DNA of 36,888 nt from Lojkania enalia (Eukaryota > Ascomycota > Dothideomycetes > Pleosporales): assembly GCA_010094045.1 (NCBI GenBank), contig ML986792.1, positions 24,054-60,941 on the forward strand. Direction: 5' to 3'. This document shows, piece by piece, positions 22,801 to 31,774 of the stretch. Under the pieces are notes generated by a model. The model had not been told where the DNA came from and did no database searches. It worked only from the letters and a program-made list of their open reading frames with translations. The position numbers and the translations under genes were made by a program. Position 1 is the stretch's first letter. Each line of letters opens with the position of its first letter.

Positions 22801-24530
22801 ACTTAAAGTAGAGCTAATACTAAATCTCTACCTAGGTAGCCTAATAATTAGTATACTTCAGCTGAAGAAATACTTTATATTAGTTACTAGTAATAGAAGA
22901 GCTTTTTCTTAATTACTACAACTATCTTATATTCGGAAAGTAAATTAAGTAGAGGCCTTTTTACTAGATCTATATCTAGTAGCTAGTAGCTATTAAACAA
23001 CTCTAAATAATAAACGATATTATAGTAATTATACTAGTAAAGGTAATCTCTACCTAAGTCGAACTAAATACTCTATTCCCTATTTCTAATTAGGGCTATT
23101 ATATTAGTTAGTAACTAAAGGACATAAGCGACTTCTATTAGCTTAATATTCTTTAGGCCTATAGGAGAATTAATTATAATTATAATAGTACTCTATTCTA
23201 ATATAGGGTATATACTACCTCCTATAGTAATTTTATCTTTAGAATTTACTATTTAAATAGTCTACTAACTAAAAGCCTTAGAGTTGTATATATAGATATT
23301 AGAACCTAGATTAAGTATCTACTAATTTAAGATACTAGTATCTTCTTTCTTAGGGGTAGTACTTACTAAAAAATTGCCTCTTTAAATTATCTAGGTATTT
23401 CTCTAGAGGCTAGCAGCCTTTATAGAGGCTTTACTATTAAACGAGGATTTTAACTTCTTATATTTTTCTATATTTACCTTTAGAGTATTCTTTTTCCCCT
23501 AGTTATTCCTATTTAAAATATCATCTCAGGCTTTTAGTATTTCCTAATCTAGTACCCAGTTTAGTAGTCTAATCGATTCGTTTACATACTTACAATTACT
23601 CTAGAAGTACCGCTTCTTATAGAAGTAGGGTAGTAGAGTACGTAATCGCGAACTAGATTTTTCTTAAGGCTGCTATATAGTACTATTAGAATTTACTTGA
23701 GGAATTAATAGACGTTATAAAGCTATAAATAAGCCGAGCGTCTTCTATAGATTAAAATATCTATAGTAATTAGTATATTAGTATACTAATTATTTAATCG
23801 TAGGAATCGGTTGTTTAATCCCACCTAGCTTATTTTTAGCGTTGATTAGTACTATATAGATTAGCGCCTATATCTTATCTTTCTTAATAACTATTAGAAG
23901 AAAATTCTTTTCTACTCTAAAGCTCTAAACTTCTACTAAGCTAGTAGCCTTAGTACGATAGATTACCTAATTCTACTAATTTAGCTACTTCTCTACCTCT
24001 CTATTAGTTGGGTACTTAAAGAGAGCTTAATATTCCTTCTAGATTAGTTGCTCCCTCGACTTAATAGTAGGCGCTAACTTTTCCTATAAGATTCTAAGAA
24101 TCTTATAGCTAGTTATATTATTACTAAGTATTACTTTATATTAAGGCGATGTTGTTATTAAGATATCGCTATATATAGTACAGAGAGTGTTATTAATCTT
24201 AATCTAATCCTTCTTCTATTAGTTATACTAGTCCCTTACCTAGTTCCAATCTGTTGTTTATATCGAGGTTATCTCCTTATATATAACTCTACTAGAGGGG
24301 TATCTTTCTATTTCCCCTTCTAGATTTATCTTCGGGGTCCGGAACTTACCTATATTAGAGAGAGGAGGTTCTAGCCTATAAATTTTAACCTCTTTAAAAG
24401 GTACGCTTAGATCTAAATATTTTTATACCCTTAGCCTACTAGCCGTTAGTTTATACTACTCGAGCTAATCCTCCTAATTACTAGAGGTACTGAGTATCTT
24501 CTTCTTAGATATAGCTATAGAGGAGTATAC
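19850..24530 (-). pseudogene. Copia gag-pol polyprotein, RIP-inactivated
   Basis: Read on the minus strand. The gag start is near 24510-24530 (ISKKKILSTSSN, then EGEIER by about 24310). The reverse transcriptase is at about 20790-21330: KFDEDGFLYKFKARLVVR at 21150-21208, GDTYTTILAV near 21110, LEGFVYKYRKYL near 20980, KAIYSLKDALKL near 20930, LGLKIVLGISYLYVNNKLIV near 20850. The catalytic YVDDI box reads YINNI (20793-20807), both Asp changed to Asn. RNase H shows STTKVELL near 20107-20130, with the expected Glu as Lys, and NTKLRYID near 19940-19965. These blocks match fungal Ty1/copia proteins. Scattered stops and lost catalytic residues mean no activity. Integrase lies in about 21800-23400 and was not read residue by residue. 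Confidence 0.92.
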
Positions 24531-24775
24531 AACTATTATAATACTAGAAATATACTAGAATATATTAATACTAGAGAATAAAATAGCTTTAAATATAATA
24601 TAATATATTAATAGGCTTATAAAGTGCAGAATTTACACGTAATTCTAATAGCTAAGTACCTAAAGATTGTTAGTAAACGATAAAAATAATAATATTACGA
24701 TATTATAATACTAAATAAAAAAGGTATAATATTAATCGCGATATATAAATTAAGTTGTAGCTATTTTAGTATAGT

Positions 24776-24790
24776 AACCGAGCTTATAAC
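24776..24790 (-). other. Copia primer binding site, half-tRNA(iMet) type
   Basis: Next to the 5' LTR the plus strand reads gagcttataac. With one C-to-T change restored in thought, this is the initiator tRNA-Met anticodon-stem sequence GAGCTCATAAC. Many Ty1/copia elements prime from such an internal cut of initiator tRNA. The match is about 11 bases, so the call is moderately supported. Confidence 0.55.
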
Positions 24791-24994
24791 TATAGTAAGA
24801 GGCGAATCTTATCTTAGGGAGGGAGATAAGGAGTTGAACTAGTTAATTAAAGATAGCTAGCGGGCTATATTTATATATATAAAAAAGGGGTATATTAGCT
24901 AATATCTAGCGTAATATCCGGCGTAATATCGACTGTAATATCATACGTTGATATCTAATACAGTTTAGTAGACTAGCCGAAAATCCCTATAATA
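24791..24994 (-). repeat. Copia 5' LTR (204 bp)
   Basis: This has the same length as the 3' LTR and the same tatagtaagagg start and ccctataata end. Followed by the target duplication tataa at 24995-24999. Confidence 0.93.
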
Positions 24995-26365
24995 TATAAA
25001 ATATAGTAGATAAGCTGCTTACTAAGTACGGCGTTAGATAGATTAGCTAGAAATAGTCTAGAAACTTTATTAAGTAAATAAATAGTTTTAAAATATAATT
25101 TAATCGACTATATAATTATTAGAAAGCTTTATATAAAGATTCTAAGATTATTAGAGCTTAGTTTAAGCTTATAGCGCGTACGAAAGCTATATATAGTATT
25201 TATAATAAGAATATCTACAATTTTAATAAAGCTAGCTTTATAATAGGTAAGATATTACTTAAACTAATTATTACTAGCTTAGAAAGATATAATCTACTAA
25301 AAGCTATATAGTTAGGGAATTATAAGTAGATTATAGTAATCTAGAGAATTAATACTACTAGATAGGCGATTCTACCTTTTATTATCTTTACTAGCTAATA
25401 CTACCTTTCTACCTAATATAAGGGTGATAATATACCTAAGAATTAGGCTATCGGACTAAATAATAACGGATAGACAACTAATAATCTTAGAGTTAAGTAG
25501 CTAAAGTACTTTATTATATATATAAAGAACTGTTGAGTAGATATATAACAACTACTTATTCTTAATAACTATAAGAGCTATAACTCGCTCGAATTCTAGG
25601 TAATCTATAAGAAGAATAAGATCTATACTCTCTATATACTATTATACTTATTATACCTCTTATAGCCTTTTAATATAGGTTACTTCTTACTATTAAAGTA
25701 AGTATATAGTAGTTAGATTAAGAGTCTAATCCGCGACTATATTAATTATATTATAAAGCTTAAGTTCCTTCTAACTTTCTATACTATCTACTAGCAATTA
25801 ATTATAAAAGATAATATCCGTATAAGCTTTTAAGGGGCTAGTTTAGTTCTATATAATCTAGAAGTAGTAATATTAAAGTTTAATATAAAGCTTTATACGC
25901 TAATACTACCTATACTAGAGGTTCTTATATAGAAAGCTAAAATACTAAGTAACTAGTGCGAATTAAAGGCTTAATTAATATTAATTTACGATTAGATTTA
26001 AAGGTATAAAAGTTTATTATCTACTTCTATTATTATAGTAATTAATTAGCTTAAAAAAGGTGCTAAGGTAATACTTTATTTAGCTATATTACTAAAGGGT
26101 TAAGTTACTAGCCTTAAGAAAGTAAATAAAGCTGCTATAACGCGTAAACAGCGTAAAAAGAAGCGGATTTAGAAGTAAGGCACCTTATTAAAAGTAGAGG
26201 GAGAGGAGATTATTACTTAAATAGTAGTTAAGCAGTAGTTAGAGGGTAAAATATATTAAAGTAAGACGCGATTAGGTATAAGTTAGTAGGCTTCTATATA
26301 CTATAATTACTGTAAAGAGACTAGGTATAACTTATATACGTATAAGAAGTATACTATAGATACTA
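24995..26365 (+). pseudogene. Fot1/Pot2-like transposase, main part (DDE_1 type)
   Basis: It continues in frame from 19336 across one copia duplication: NIVDKLLTKYGVR, then NIYNFNKASFIIGKI (25215-25245), the NFDEAGFMMG block with catalytic Asp changed to Asn at 25225-25227 and Glu to Lys at 25228-25230. ITSLERYNLLKAIQ follows, then a VIQ-like region, LPFIIFT (25375-25395), an NNGQTTNNLRVK block near 25465, QLLILNNYKSYNSLEF near 25549-25600 (LDGH Asp to Asn at 25564-25566), a CMPPHSSH-like block and PFNIGYF. The tail is Lys/Arg rich (about 26140-26170) and ends in a CCHC-like segment near 26300-26350. This is the standard Fot1/Pot2 layout. Two catalytic Asp are lost. Confidence 0.92.
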
Positions 26366-26451
26366 CTTAATTAAGGATATATATTATATTTATAGTATTT
26401 TAATACGTTATAAAAATATATTACTAGAATAGTTAAAAAGGTTAATAAAGT

Positions 26452-26492
26452 AGCGTACTTGTTTATCTAGCGTACTTATTTACTACTTATAT
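26452..26492. repeat. Right terminal inverted repeat of the Fot1/Pot2-like element
   Basis: Inverse of 18982-19022; ends tacttatttactacttatat and is followed by the TA duplication at 26493-26494. Confidence 0.85.
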
Positions 26493-26911
26493 TATATATT
26501 TCTTATATATTAGAATATAATACTTAAGTAGATAATAGAAATAGTTTTTAATATCCTCTAATAATAGTACTATTCTACTTACTTATATATAGGTTTTTCT
26601 ACTATAGATATAGTATTACGCTCTTAGTTTAAGTATCTATATATCTTAGTATAACTATATCTTTCCAATTTTATTATAGCCTTATACTAGTATAGATATA
26701 ATAATATAGTATTATAAGTAGAATAAATAGATTCTACTAAATAGTTTTTATATATAAAGTATTACGGTTAGAGTACTAGTTATAAATAAATTAGGGGGGT
26801 TATAGTTAGACGAATTACCCCTTTTAAACAACCTATTTTAAGTATAGTACTATAGTACTATATCTAATCTATTATAAATCGGGCCTAATTTATCGCCTTA
26901 TATTAGATAGG
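26493..26911 (-). mobile_element. X element copy C, right part with tail
   Basis: This resumes copy C after the transposon with tatatatttcttatatattag, as in copies A, B and E. It includes the full tail (26744-26911) with hairpin and palindromic segments and ends attagatagg at 26911. Confidence 0.88.
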
Positions 26912-26959
26912 TATAGTACTATAATACTATATCTAATTTATTATCTTATATTAGATAGG
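26912..26959 (-). repeat. Partial tandem duplicate of the X tail end
   Basis: These 48 bp (tatagtactataatac ... attagatagg) repeat the last part of the tail immediately after copy C. A similar duplicate stands at 27726-27795 after copy D. The duplicated unit starts at the palindrome. Confidence 0.8.
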
Positions 26960-27725
26960 CTAACTAATTATATATAATATTAGCCTTTATATAAAAAATA
27001 ACTAGCTTATAATTATAGTTACTTATATCGACAATAAAATATTATTATAGCCTACTAGCTTAAAAGAATATCTATACCTTAACCTTTTAATAGAATCTAC
27101 TTTTATTATCTATTTATATTTACTTATACTTCTTCTTTAGATATATATATAGTATATTAATATTAGTTATCTAAACGGTATAGGTAGTTAAATATTCTTT
27201 ACTAGTCTAATTAGCTACTAATAAGTATATTTAATAATTACCCTTTTCTACTCTATTATTATATTATAATAGTACAATAAATATATATTAATATTTAATA
27301 TAATAGTTATATATTTCTTATATATTAAAATATAGTACTTAGATAAATAGTAGAAATAGTTCTTAATATCTTCTAATAATAGTACTATTCTACTTACTTA
27401 TATATAGGTCTTTCTACTATAAATATAGTATTACGCTTTTAGTTTAAGTATTTATATATCTTAGTAGAATTATATCTTTCTAATCTTATTATAACTCTAT
27501 ACTAGTATAGGTATAATAATATAGTATTATAAATAGAATAAATAGATTCTACTAAATAGTTTTTATATATAAAGTATTATAGTTAAAGTACTAGTTATAA
27601 ATAAATTAGAAGGATTATAGTTAGATAAATTACCCCCTTTAAACGACCTATTTTAGATATAGTACTATAGTACTATACCTAATCTATTATAAATCGGGCC
27701 TAATTTATTATCTTATATTAAATAG
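26960..27725 (-). mobile_element. X element copy D, fragment
   Basis: It begins ctaactaattatataatattagcc-like, corresponding to copy A from about 2862, and runs to the tail end at about 27725. It has an internal loss of about 85 bp near 27166, where attagt joins tatctaaacggtatagg (copy A about 3064-3149). Only the non-coding right end and the first part of the X gene remain. Confidence 0.8.
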
Positions 27726-27795
27726 ATATAGTACTATAATACTATACCTAATCTATTATATATCAGGCCTAATCTATTACTCTATATTAGATAGG
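27726..27795 (-). repeat. Second partial tandem duplicate of the X tail end
   Basis: Runs atatagtactataatactat ... attagatagg, about 70 bp, placed between copies D and E. The junction with copy E is the same as the junction before copy D (taggctaactaat). Confidence 0.8.
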
Positions 27796-28913
27796 CTAAC
27801 TAATTATATATAATATTAGCTTCTATATAGAAAATAACTAGTTTATAATTATAACTACTTATATTAATAATAAAATATTACTATAGCTTACTAGCCTGAA
27901 AGAATATCTATACTTTAACCTTCTAATAGAATCTACTTTTATTATCTATTTATACTTACTTATACTTCTTCTTTAGATATATATATAGTATATTAATATT
28001 AGTAGTAATATAGTATCTAAATTACTTATACTAGAACCTATTTAGTAGCTTTTCTAATTCTAATATTAGTTGCCTAAATAGTATAAGTAGCTAAATATTC
28101 TTTACTAGTCTAATTAGCTACTAATAAGTATACTTAATAATTACCCTTCTCTACTCTATTATTATACTATAATAGTACTATAGATATATATTAATATTTA
28201 ATATAATAGTTATATATTTCTTATAATAATGCGAAGAAATTGTTCTATAAAAAGCTTTATATATAACCTTATTCTAAAGCTTTTTACTTATCTTATTCTA
28301 CCCCTAGCTCCGCTCTTTTTCCCTTCCGTATATAATTATATACTCCCTTATAAGTAGCTTAGTAGTTCTTCTATATTCTTTTATATAAGGCCTATAAGTA
28401 TTAATAGAATTCTTAGGTCTTTAAACTCCTATATACTTTTATATACCTCTAAATAGATTCATACTATATTTAGACCTATTATCTTACCTACGCTATTATA
28501 TTTCTTATATATTAGAATATAATACTTAAGTAGATAGTAGAGATAGTTTTTAATATCCTCTAATAATAACGCTATTCTACTTACTTATATATAAGTCTTT
28601 TTACTATAGATATAGTATTATACTCTTAGTTTAAGTATCTATATATTCTAGTAGAACTATATTTTTCTAGCCTTATTATAACCCTATACTAGTATAGGTA
28701 TAATAATATAATATTATAAATAGAATAAATAAACTCTACTAAATTATTTTTATATATAAAGTATTATAGTTAAAGTACTAATTATAAATAAATTAGAGGG
28801 GTTATAGTTAAATAAATCGCCCTTTTTAAATAACCTATTTTAAGTATAATACTATAATACTATACCTAATCTATTATAAATTAGACCCGATTTATCGCCT
28901 TATATTAAATAGG
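27796..28913 (-). mobile_element. X element copy E, fragment, split by a G1 solo LTR
   Basis: It starts at the same internal point as copy D (copy A about 2862) and ends attaaatagg at 28913, just before a truncated G2 LTR. It is interrupted at 28222-28500. Because D and E share both their left breakpoint and the preceding tail duplicate, they probably arose by duplication of one truncated unit rather than by two independent insertions. Confidence 0.82.
28222..28500 (+). mobile_element. Solo LTR of gypsy family G1 (279 bp)
   Basis: It starts tataataatgcgaag and ends cgctattata, with a 5-bp duplication tttct on both sides (28217-28221 and 28501-28505); removing it restores the X sequence. The same 279 bp occurs inverted at 30405-30683 and direct at 35248-35526, where it borders gypsy coding regions. 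The termini correspond to TG...CA after RIP. Confidence 0.92.
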
Positions 28914-29079
28914 TTTATACTATTATATAGGCTAGTTAGGTTAGTAAAATCTTCTTCTATTATAGTTATAATAAGTTAGTTATATTCTAGCTAGTAGCTA
29001 ATAACTATTACTAATAGCTAGTTTAGATATTATAATAAAAGTAGTATAAGTATAGAAGTATTATAGTATTATTATAATA
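28914..29079 (-). repeat. Truncated LTR of gypsy family G2, minus orientation (166 of 303 bp)
   Basis: It matches the inverse of the first part of 29737-30039. The outer part is missing where X copy E ends. On its inner side the plus strand reads gtacccctctttt, a polypurine tract on the minus strand, so this is the 3' LTR of a minus-strand G2 element. Confidence 0.8.
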
Positions 29080-29736
29080 GTACCCCTCTTTTAATTATAA
29101 GTTTTTATAAGTTAGATTTTTATATTATATTTAGATTATTTATAATTAAATAGTAGTTATTAATACTAGTATTAGTTAAAATTATAGATATATTAATATA
29201 GCCTATTATTATTATATAGTAGTACTATACTAGAAGTTAGATCTAGTTATAGATATATTAATATAATTAGCTATTATTATATAATACTATTATATTAGAA
29301 ATTAGATTAGTTTAGTTTATATAGTAGTATTATACTAGAGATTAGATTAGTTTATATAATAGTATTATATTAGATTAAATTCTAGTATCTAATTAAAAAT
29401 CTAGATATAATATTATATTTAGATCTTATTTATTTAAATTTCTAGTATAGTAATCTTTTATAATAGATATTTTAGTAAAGTTACTAGCTAGGTACTATTC
29501 TAGGTTATAATAGCTAGTCTACTTAACTAGATATTTATACCGGTATTTCTATTAGTTATAGTAGAGGTCTTCTATTTACTTAATAAAGTATTCTAGTTTT
29601 CTATTAATTTTAATAGGTTTAGGATTATATACTTATTAATTAGATAAGTAGTTAGACAACTTAAATACTAACTATAATAGTAATATATAAAATATAGAAT
29701 ATATTTTAACTAATTTAAATAGCTTTAGTTTATAAA
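29080..29736 (-). other. 3' internal region of a minus G2 element, with short tandem repeats
   Basis: It starts with the polypurine tract (29080-29092). From about 29190 to 29370 a motif of the form tatagtagtattatactagagattagat recurs several times with variation, giving local tandem structure. No protein block could be read. The region ends abruptly at the plus-oriented G2 LTR at 29737. Confidence 0.5.
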
Positions 29737-30039
29737 TATTATAGTAATACTATAATACCTCTACACCTATACTACCCTTACTATAATACCTAAACCAGCT
29801 GCTAGTAATAACTATTAGCTACTAGTTAGAATATAACCAACTTATCTTAACTATAATAGAGGAAGATTTTAATAATCTAGCTAGCCTATATAATAGTATA
29901 AACTTAACTTCTATAAAAACTTATATAATATAGATATTTCTATTCTTTATATGATATCTTAATATTTATATATAGTATATAGTAATAGAGTTAACTACCT
30001 AAAGTATAATTAACTAACTATATATAAATATCCGTAATA
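29737..30039 (+). repeat. 5' LTR of a plus-strand gypsy G2 element (303 bp)
   Basis: Identical in length and termini to the solo LTR at 8909-9211, with mostly transition differences. It lacks a matching 5-bp duplication on its right, as expected for a 5' LTR that leads into the element, and a gag-like reading begins within 50 bp. Confidence 0.8.
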
Positions 30040-30084
30040 TTATATTATATTATCTACTATTATATACTATAGATAAGAACGCAC

Positions 30085-30404
30085 TCATTAATATACTTAA
30101 AGAGATTTAAAATAAGCTAGACTCTTTATAGTAGAAGAATAAGATATTAGTAGAGGCTTTAGTAACCTAAGAGAACTACTATAAGTTAGACCTTAAAGCG
30201 ATATAAAGGAGATTTAGTAGCTGCTAAATAGCTACCCCTCTACTAGCTACTAGTATATTAATAGTAATAGAACTATTACCTGCTCTTAACCTAACTTAAC
30301 CTATAACTCTAGCTTCTAAATAGATACCTGCGTTAACCTCTAATCCGTCTAAAACTATATATAACCTATATTTCTATTCTAACTACTTATCTAACCCTCT
30401 AATA
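30085..30404 (+). pseudogene. Gypsy G2 gag, N-terminal part
   Basis: The plus strand reads a helical N-terminus (NILKEIQNKLDSL, Q at a stop) followed by a Pro/Thr/Ser-rich linker and SNPSKTIYNLYFYSNYLSN. This resembles the start of fungal gypsy gag proteins, where a coiled-coil and a low-complexity linker precede the capsid. It is cut at 30404 by the minus G1 element. The remainder was not found in the window; the gag at 36000-36888 has a different linker. Confidence 0.65.
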
Positions 30405-30683
30405 TATAATAGTATAAGTAAGATAATAGGTCTAAATATAGTATAAATCTACTTAGAGGTATATAAGAGTATATAGAGGTTTAGGGACCTAGGAATTCTA
30501 TTAACACCTATAGGCCTTATATAAAAGAATATAGAAGAACTACTAAACTACTTATAAAAGAGTATATAACTATATATAGAAGGGAAAAGGGGTAGAGCTA
30601 GGGGTAAGATAAAATAAGTAAAAAGCTTTAAGATAAGGTTATATATAAAGCTTTTTATAGAACAATTTCTTCGCATTATTATA
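30405..30683 (-). repeat. 3' LTR of the minus G1 chromovirus (279 bp)
   Basis: Inverse of 28222-28500 and 35248-35526, exactly 279 bp. The adjacent minus-strand purine run (agaaggagggtag, 30684-30697) marks it as a 3' LTR. Confidence 0.9.
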
Positions 30684-30697
30684 CTACCCTCCTTCTT
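30684..30697 (-). other. G1 polypurine tract
   Basis: The minus strand reads aagaaggagggtag directly before the LTR start tataataatg. This is the expected plus-strand priming site. Confidence 0.75.
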
Positions 30698-31770
30698 ATA
30701 GGCTAATAGTCTCTATTTATACTAGTTCGGGAGAGAATTAGGGCTATTATAAATAGGTTCTAGTATAAAGAAATTTCTTTAAGATATTTATTAGTAAGGG
30801 TTAATATATATAGTTGCCTATAGAGATGTATTTATATATTAATATAATATTAAGTAAGGTTTTTATAGTAAATATAATTAACCTATATATTAGCTAGTAA
30901 CTACTATTATAATAGTTTATTAATATTACAATTTCGTTGCGTATAGTAATAAGTATTTATTAGCCTTAATATATTACTAGGTTACTATTAACTAAGCTTT
31001 CTTAACTAATTAACAACTTCTACTCTATATATATTATTATACGTCCCTAGAACCGTTAATTATTAAAGTATTACTAACGCCTCTTAGAAAAAATTAATTA
31101 ATATACTACTCCGCCCACCTTTTAAAGCCTCTTTAAAAGCCTTTTAAATTATCTACCTTTAGGTTACGCATATACTTACCTATAGGTAGTATATAATATT
31201 TACCTTTTAGTCTCTAAGATTAAAAAAATACGAGTATTATACCTTATAAAATAAAAAGTATAACTCTATATAAATTGTATCTAATACTAGTAGAGTATTT
31301 ACTACTAATATACTTATAGATCCTCTCCTACTATAAGAAGGAGTTTCTAGTCCTCTAGGGCTATCTTAAACTGTAAATAGCAGCCTAATATATAGAAAAT
31401 AAGAAGGATAAAAAGATAGTTTTTAAGGCTATTTTAGAGTCTACTTATAGTCTAGTACTTATAGTCTAGGTTGTAAAGAGTTAGAAAGCTAGCCTTTTTA
31501 AGGCTAGTATCTAGGTAGCTTTATTCTACTAGGGTACTAAATTACTCTATTAGGTTTTAGCTCTAAAGGCTCTAATATCTAGCCTTTAAGCTAATATCGC
31601 AGCGCTCTTAGGTAGCTAAAGATAAGGTAGAAGAAGTTTAAGGGAAGTCTAGAGGGAAGAAAAGAGAAGAAGAATAGAGGAGGAGAGAACTAGGGAAGTA
31701 TCTAATAGTCTACTATTAAACCCTCTAGATTCTATAGAGGAGTAATTTCGGGCCTATACTTTAATTTTTA
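30698..31770 (-). other. Long 3' non-coding region of the G1 chromovirus
   Basis: About 1.07 kb between the chromodomain stop and the polypurine tract. It includes a purine-rich block on the plus strand at about 31610-31700 (aagaaaagagaagaagaata). On the minus strand near 30730-30750 a tataaatagagac segment resembles a TATA box. I see no protein reading; the purine block might be a remnant of an unrelated insertion. Confidence 0.5.
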
Positions 31771-31774
31771 AATC

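Larger units (their letters stand above)
19342..24994 (-). mobile_element. Ty1/copia LTR retrotransposon, 5653 bp, complete structure
   Basis: Two 204-bp LTRs (19342-19545 and 24791-24994) flank an internal region read on the minus strand. The polypurine tract lies next to the left LTR (ccccccta at 19548-19555, a G run on the minus strand), so the left LTR is the 3' LTR. The likely primer site lies next to the right LTR (24776-24790). The 5-bp duplication tataa flanks the whole element. Gene order gag, integrase, RT and RNase H is that of copia. It retains more CpA/TpG than neighbouring elements and is the innermost and probably one of the youngest insertions. Confidence 0.95.
18982..26492 (+). 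mobile_element. Fot1/Pot2-like DNA transposon inserted in X copy C and split by copia
   Basis: The termini form imperfect inverted repeats of about 40 bp (18982-19022 and 26452-26492). The first ~36 aligned positions differ only by transitions. TA flanks both sides (18980-18981 and 26493-26494); removing the insert and one TA restores the X sequence seen in copies A, B and E. Subtracting copia and its duplication (5658 bp) leaves 1853 bp, the size expected for Fot1/Pot2 elements. The terminal repeats differ from those of pogo1/pogo2, so this is a second family. Confidence 0.93.

Noticed and set aside
28222..28500. A MITE of hAT or Mutator type
   Set aside because: The apparent short inverted termini come from TG...CA ends. 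A 5-bp duplication and association with gypsy genes favour a solo LTR.
30440..30680. Open-looking plus-strand frame (LEVYKS ... KLFIEQF) as a gene
   Set aside because: It lies entirely inside the G1 LTR, and the other two LTR copies do not support it as coding.
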